Assembly (NCBI RefSeq): GCF_014643835.1
Contig: NZ_BMKD01000005.1
Span: 372,001 to 436,000, forward strand
DNA from: Mucilaginibacter rubeus
GTDB lineage: Bacteria; Bacteroidota; Bacteroidia; Sphingobacteriales; Sphingobacteriaceae
Length of the DNA: 64,000 nucleotides
Reading direction: 5' to 3'
Part shown: positions 60,421 through 64,000 of the stretch, one piece after another
How the letters are laid out: every line of letters begins with the position of its first letter
How positions within the stretch are numbered: position 1 is the first letter of the stretch
Notes under the pieces: model-generated
The model's input: only the letters and a program-made list of their open reading frames with translations
The model's database searches: none
What the model was told of the DNA's origin: nothing
Program-made: the position numbers and the translations under genes

Positions 60421-60556
60421 ATATGAGATGCGAGATATGAGATGTGAGATTTTTTGAATATGATGATAGTCACTCTTTACTTTCCATCAAGTAAGGACGC
60501 TCTGCTATGCCATTCCTGTCTCAAATCTCACATCTCATATCTCACATCTAAAATCA
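60421..60556. repeat. TCTCACATCTCATATCT inverted-repeat cluster 2
   Basis: AGATATGAGATGTGAGATTT (60433-60452) is perfectly complemented at 60523-60542. Same family as 21314-21496. The right end AAATCAAATTACTA runs into the holB promoter as the other copy runs into that of efp. Confidence 0.85.
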
Positions 60557-60575
60557 AATTACTATTTTGCACCAA

Positions 60576-61721
60576 ATGCAGTTTAAAGAAATAGTAGGAC
60601 AGGAAGCAACAAAGCAACGATTGCTTAACACGGTGAGCGAGAACCGGGTAAGCCACGCGCAACTATTTTTAGGCCCCGAAGGTTCGGGCAGCCTGGCGCT
60701 TGCTGTTGCCTATGCCCAGTACCTTTCCTGCGAGGATAAACAGCCCGGCGACTCATGCGGGGTATGCTCTTCCTGCCGGAAGTACCAGAAACTGATGCAT
60801 CCCGATCTGCATTTTTCTTACCCTTTCTTTGCAAAACATAAAGATGATACAGCGCTTACTTTTATTGAGCAATGGCGCGGCGCTTTAACGGCTAATCCAT
60901 ATTTAAGCCTGGACATATGGCGCGGATACCTGGATGCCGAAAACAAACAGGCCAATATCAATATTGCCGAATGTCACCAGATCATTAAAAAACTAAGCTT
61001 TAAACCTTTTGAGTCGGAATATAAGATCCTGATCCTTTGGTTGCCCGAATACCTGGATAAAGAGGGGAATGCACTGCTTAAAATTATTGAAGAGCCGCAG
61101 CCCAATACGCTTTTTTTATTAGTAGCCCAAAACCAGGATCAGATCCTGAACACCATATTATCCCGTACGCAGCTGGTTAAAATACCCGCTTTGGAGTACG
61201 ACGAAATTAAGGAACATTTAATAAGTGCCCATCACCAAACCGAGGAAGCCGCTGCCGAAATAGCTTATTTGAGCAATGGCAACATGACCGAAGCTTTGGC
61301 CATGCTGCAGCAGGACAACAAAAGCTACCACGAGCTGTTTGTACAATGGCTGCGCTATTGCTTTGGCAATAAAGGCATAGAGGTGATGGCTTTTGTGGAG
61401 CAATTTGCCAAAATGGGGCGCGAAAACCAAAAAAACTTTTTGCGTTACGGTACCAGCTTTATCCGCGAGTGCTGTTTACTCATTGCCGGGGCGGGTAGCC
61501 TGGTACATTTACCGCCAAAGGAACTGGACACGGCTCAAAAAATGAGTAACGTGCTGAGCATTGGCAAATCGCAAATGATTATTGATGAGCTGGAAAAAGC
61601 ACATTATCATGTGGAGCGCAACGCTAATCCCAAAATCTTATTTTTAGATGTATCTTTACAAATTATTAAAATACTAATAAATAAAAATGTCCCTGCGGGG
61701 AATCAATATATGCCAAGTTAA
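60576..61721 (+). CDS. holB: DNA polymerase III subunit delta'
   Basis: 381 aa from the ATG at 60576. Clamp-loader AAA+ fold: QFKEIVGQEATKQRL, LFLGPEGSGSLALA (a degenerate P-loop, as expected for delta'), zinc module CEDKQPGDSCGVCSSCRK, and LPEYLDKEGNALLKIIEEP (DExx-like region) with TILSRTQ sensor 1. The TTG three codons upstream overlaps a promoter-like CTATTTTG and is not preferred. 2 bp before ricT. Confidence 0.93.
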   Translation: MQFKEIVGQEATKQRLLNTVSENRVSHAQLFLGPEGSGSLALAVAYAQYLSCEDKQPGDSCGVCSSCRKYQKLMHPDLHFSYPFFAKHKDDTALTFIEQWRGALTANPYLSLDIWRGYLDAENKQANINIAECHQIIKKLSFKPFESEYKILILWLPEYLDKEGNALLKIIEEPQPNTLFLLVAQNQDQILNTILSRTQLVKIPALEYDEIKEHLISAHHQTEEAAAEIAYLSNGNMTEALAMLQQDNKSYHELFVQWLRYCFGNKGIEVMAFVEQFAKMGRENQKNFLRYGTSFIRECCLLIAGAGSLVHLPPKELDTAQKMSNVLSIGKSQMIIDELEKAHYHVERNANPKILFLDVSLQIIKILINKNVPAGNQYMPS

Positions 61722-61723
61722 TT

Positions 61724-63220
61724 ATGGGATGTGGAAGTTGCTCAACAGGTGGCGGATGTTCGCCTGCGGGCTGCAAAAGTAACGGCAGTTGCCTTACTAA
61801 TGGTTGCAGCAAATTAGATGTTTACGATTGGCTGTCGCATATGGACATGCCGACTAACTATAAGCCGTTCCAGGTTATTGAAGTTAAGTTTAAAGGCTCG
61901 CGCAAGGAGTTTTATTTAAACAACGATAATATTTACCTCGAAGCCGGCGAACTTGTGGCTGTTGAAGCAACCACTGGTGGCTATGATATTGGCCATGTTT
62001 CGCTTACCGGCGAACTGGTACGCATGCAGATGGTAAAACGCCATGTAAAGGAAGCTGATGTTGTAAAAAAGATCTACCGTAAAGCTACCGTTGCCGATGT
62101 TGACAAATGGAAAGCTGCCAAGGATATGGAATGGGAAACCATGCACAAATCGCGCAAGCTGGCGCTTGACCTTAACCTGAGCATGAAGCTGAGCGATGTG
62201 GATTACCAGGGCGATAAAACCAAGGCAACATTTTATTATACTGCCGAAGGCCGCGTTGATTTCAGGGAACTGATCAAGAAAATGGCCGAAACTTTCCGCA
62301 TCCGTATCGAGATGAGGCAGATTGGTATGAGGCAGGAAGCAAGCCGTTTAGGCGGCATAGGTTCATGTGGCCGCGAGCTTTGCTGCTCAACCTGGCTTAC
62401 CGATTTTAAAACGGTATCTACTTCGGCAGCCCGCTATCAAAACCTTTCGTTAAATACGCTGAAACTGGCCGGCCAGTGCGGCAAGCTGAAATGCTGCCTT
62501 AACTACGAGCTGGATACTTACATGGATGCCTTAAAATACATCCCTGATAATGTAAACACCCTTAAAACCCAAAAAGGGGATGCCCGCCTGCAAAAAACCG
62601 ACATCTTTAAAAAAATAATGTGGTTTAGCTACCCGGGAGAAGAATCATGGGTTCCGTTGCCAATAAAAAAGGTTAAAGAGATTCAGCAGCAGAATAAAGA
62701 TGGTGTGATCCCTGAAGACCTTGGCGAAATTGTTGAAGTTGAAACACCTGCGGCAAAAGCGCTCGATTACGAAAACGTGGTTGGCCAGGATAGTCTTACC
62801 CGCCTCGACGAACGACGCAACAACAATAAAAAGAAGAACAAAAACCGCAATAAAAACCAGAAACCCGGAGGCCAGGCGCAAGCCGAGGGCAAACCGGCCA
62901 ATCAGCAGCCTCAGCAGGGATCGGGTAATCCGCAGGAAAAACCGGCCCAGCAGCCGCGTCCTGAAGGAAACCGCCAGCAGCAAAACAATAACAAGCCCCA
63001 GGGTAACAGGCCTCCGCAGCAAAACAGACCGCAGGGAGAAGGCCGGCCTCAGGGCGAAGCCAAACCTCAAAGAGAACCGAGACCACAGGGTGAACCGGGG
63101 CCACAAGGCGAAGGAAAACCACAGGGTGAGGGAAGCGGTAATAACAACAGGCGCCGCAGGCCAAACCGCCCAAACCGGAATAATAATAACAATAATAATC
63201 AACAGGCCAAACCTGAATGA
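61724..63220 (+). CDS. ricT: RicT/PSP1-domain protein with low-complexity tail
   Basis: 498 aa. N-terminal Cys cluster (C3, C6, C12, C17, C23, C28 in GCGSCSTGGGC and GSCLTNGC). The PSP1 core at about 45-330 has ELVAVEATTGGYDIGHVSL, GSCGRELCCSTWL and AGQCGKLKCCLNYELD. Residues after about 365 are a basic N/Q/P/G-rich disordered tail. B. subtilis RicT is part of an Fe-S Y-complex that affects RNase Y; function here is uncertain since Bacteroidota lack the same partners. Overlaps gldH by 4 bp. Confidence 0.9.
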   Translation: MGCGSCSTGGGCSPAGCKSNGSCLTNGCSKLDVYDWLSHMDMPTNYKPFQVIEVKFKGSRKEFYLNNDNIYLEAGELVAVEATTGGYDIGHVSLTGELVRMQMVKRHVKEADVVKKIYRKATVADVDKWKAAKDMEWETMHKSRKLALDLNLSMKLSDVDYQGDKTKATFYYTAEGRVDFRELIKKMAETFRIRIEMRQIGMRQEASRLGGIGSCGRELCCSTWLTDFKTVSTSAARYQNLSLNTLKLAGQCGKLKCCLNYELDTYMDALKYIPDNVNTLKTQKGDARLQKTDIFKKIMWFSYPGEESWVPLPIKKVKEIQQQNKDGVIPEDLGEIVEVETPAAKALDYENVVGQDSLTRLDERRNNNKKKNKNRNKNQKPGGQAQAEGKPANQQPQQGSGNPQEKPAQQPRPEGNRQQQNNNKPQGNRPPQQNRPQGEGRPQGEAKPQREPRPQGEPGPQGEGKPQGEGSGNNNRRRRPNRPNRNNNNNNNQQAKPE

Positions 63221-63699
63221 AACGGGCTTTAAATATCATTTACCCGGCAGTATTGTTATTGGTAACCCTGTTTGCCGGTTCCTGTACCGATCCGAACAGG
63301 ATCATTGATACCAACACCGAAATTGCCGATCATAACTGGTCGTACGTTAACCGCGTAAACTTTGATGTTAAAGTTGATGATGAAAAAGTTGCCTATAACC
63401 AATACCTTAATTTACGGGTTACGGGCAACTATAAATACTCCAACATATTTGTATTGGTTAGTCAAATTTCGCCCGATAAAAAAACGCATATTACGCGTTT
63501 TGAAGTAAAGCTGGCCAATCCTGATGGCGAATGGCTGGGCAAGGGATCAGGCAACCTTTACAGCTACCAGGTGCTTTTACGTAAAGATTATCATTTCCCC
63601 ACAAAAGGCGTTTACCGTTTTCAGATAGAACAAAACATGCGCGATAACCCCCTTCATGAGATCAGCGATGTGGGATTAAGGATAGAGAAAGCCCAATAA
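63217..63699 (+). CDS. gldH: Gliding motility lipoprotein GldH
   Basis: 160 aa. Lipobox LFAGSC (Cys23). The single beta-rich domain has the family landmarks NWSYVNRVNFDV, LRVTGNYKYSNIFVLVSQ and YHFPTKGVYRFQIEQNMR. GldH belongs to the gliding/T9SS-associated lipoproteins of Bacteroidota and is retained in non-gliding species. Co-translated with ricT (ATGA overlap), the usual neighbourhood. Confidence 0.93.
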   Translation: MKRALNIIYPAVLLLVTLFAGSCTDPNRIIDTNTEIADHNWSYVNRVNFDVKVDDEKVAYNQYLNLRVTGNYKYSNIFVLVSQISPDKKTHITRFEVKLANPDGEWLGKGSGNLYSYQVLLRKDYHFPTKGVYRFQIEQNMRDNPLHEISDVGLRIEKAQ

Positions 63700-63705
63700 T
63701 TTACA

Positions 63706-64000
63706 CTAAGGTATATTATAGGTAACGGTAACCGAGCCATGCGTCAGTACCTCTCTGTCGGTATCCTGTACAACTATTTTGTCATTGTCGTAAATTCTGT
63801 AGGTAACGGTATTGCTAACGTCTGAGGCAACAACCAGGGTTACCTGGTCGTTTTGATTCAATGTAGCAGTATAGCTGTATGATGATCCTTTTGCAACAGC
63901 TTTCGCATCAACTATTTTAGGGCTGCTATCCGTTGTTTTATATTCAGATAATGAAACGTTAAAGGCATCTGCCCCGCTTACCGTAACTTTTATGGTATGG
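63706..64000 (-). CDS. C-terminal part of an exported beta-domain protein (cut by window end)
   Basis: Open frame on the minus strand, 97 codons visible, ending YRIYDNDKIVVQDTDREVL... VTVTYNIP and a TAG. Rich in Ser, Thr and Val with alternating strands (VTVSGADAFNVSLSEYK), resembling small secreted or lipoprotein beta-sandwich domains. The start lies beyond 64000. Family not identified. Convergent with gldH, 6 bp apart. Confidence 0.7.
   Translation of the reverse strand, partial: HTIKVTVSGADAFNVSLSEYKTTDSSPKIVDAKAVAKGSSYSYTATLNQNDQVTLVVASDVSNTVTYRIYDNDKIVVQDTDREVLTHGSVTVTYNIP

Overview
The window comes from a Bacteroidota chromosome, most likely family Sphingobacteriaceae (Mucilaginibacter- or Pedobacter-like). 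The evidence is the fused lpxC-fabZ gene, the gliding lipoprotein GldH, a PorX-type response regulator, many OMP/TonB beta-barrels with carboxypeptidase-regulatory-like N-termini, DUF3078 and RicT genes, an EF-P of the 'TPGNLRAF' type, and promoters with the Bacteroidota -7 box TAnnTTTG. Genus is an inference. I see no rRNA, tRNA, CRISPR array, transposase or phage gene.

Layout. 1-5.2 kb: divergent outer-membrane phospholipase-like protein, hisS (with an AT-rich insertion), YihY-family membrane protein, VanX-type dipeptidase. 5.2-11.2 kb (minus strand): alanine dehydrogenase, tsaE, secreted alpha/beta hydrolase, TonB receptor plus a small Cys/His protein. 11.4-15.2 kb: conserved hypothetical, secreted cyclophilin, exonuclease III, porX. 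15.4-22.1 kb: HD phosphohydrolase, lpxD, lpxC-fabZ, lpxA, orphan ABC ATPase, efp: a lipid A block in a familiar Bacteroidota order. 22.2-27.6 kb: PBP4-type DacB, PDZ aspartyl protease, large lipoprotein zinc protease. 28.4-36 kb: two large beta-barrel proteins flanking a secreted esterase. 36.5-41.8 kb: small membrane protein, yifB/comM with a duplicated 3' end around an AT-rich insert, thioredoxin-like protein, small hypotheticals. 42.0-45.7 kb: Cys/His-rich mini-ORF and a GH5-GH30 pair. 46-50 kb: receiver protein, M1 aminopeptidase, two exported proteins of unknown role. 50.2-55.2 kb: ffh, OmpR/histidine-kinase pair, TlpA-like protein. 55.2-59.4 kb: DUF3078, CarboxypepD_reg protein, two glucosaminidases, O-methyltransferase. 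59.5-64 kb: GxxExxY cassette, ruvX, holB, ricT, gldH and a cut-off gene.

Most genes are housekeeping or envelope functions. The unusual material is between genes: (i) a dispersed ~115-bp element in three copies with preserved hairpins, always downstream of and co-oriented with a gene; (ii) many self-complementary oligomer clusters, several ending right at a -7 promoter box; (iii) a GxxExxY gene enclosed by long inverted repeats; (iv) a yifB 3'-end duplication around a foreign-looking gene; (v) a 48-bp tandem array ending 4 bp before an ABC gene; (vi) promoter boxes 3-8 nt before start codons, implying leaderless mRNAs. Several gene starts below were moved downstream because the longest reading frame begins inside or upstream of a -7 box or ahead of a clear signal peptide.
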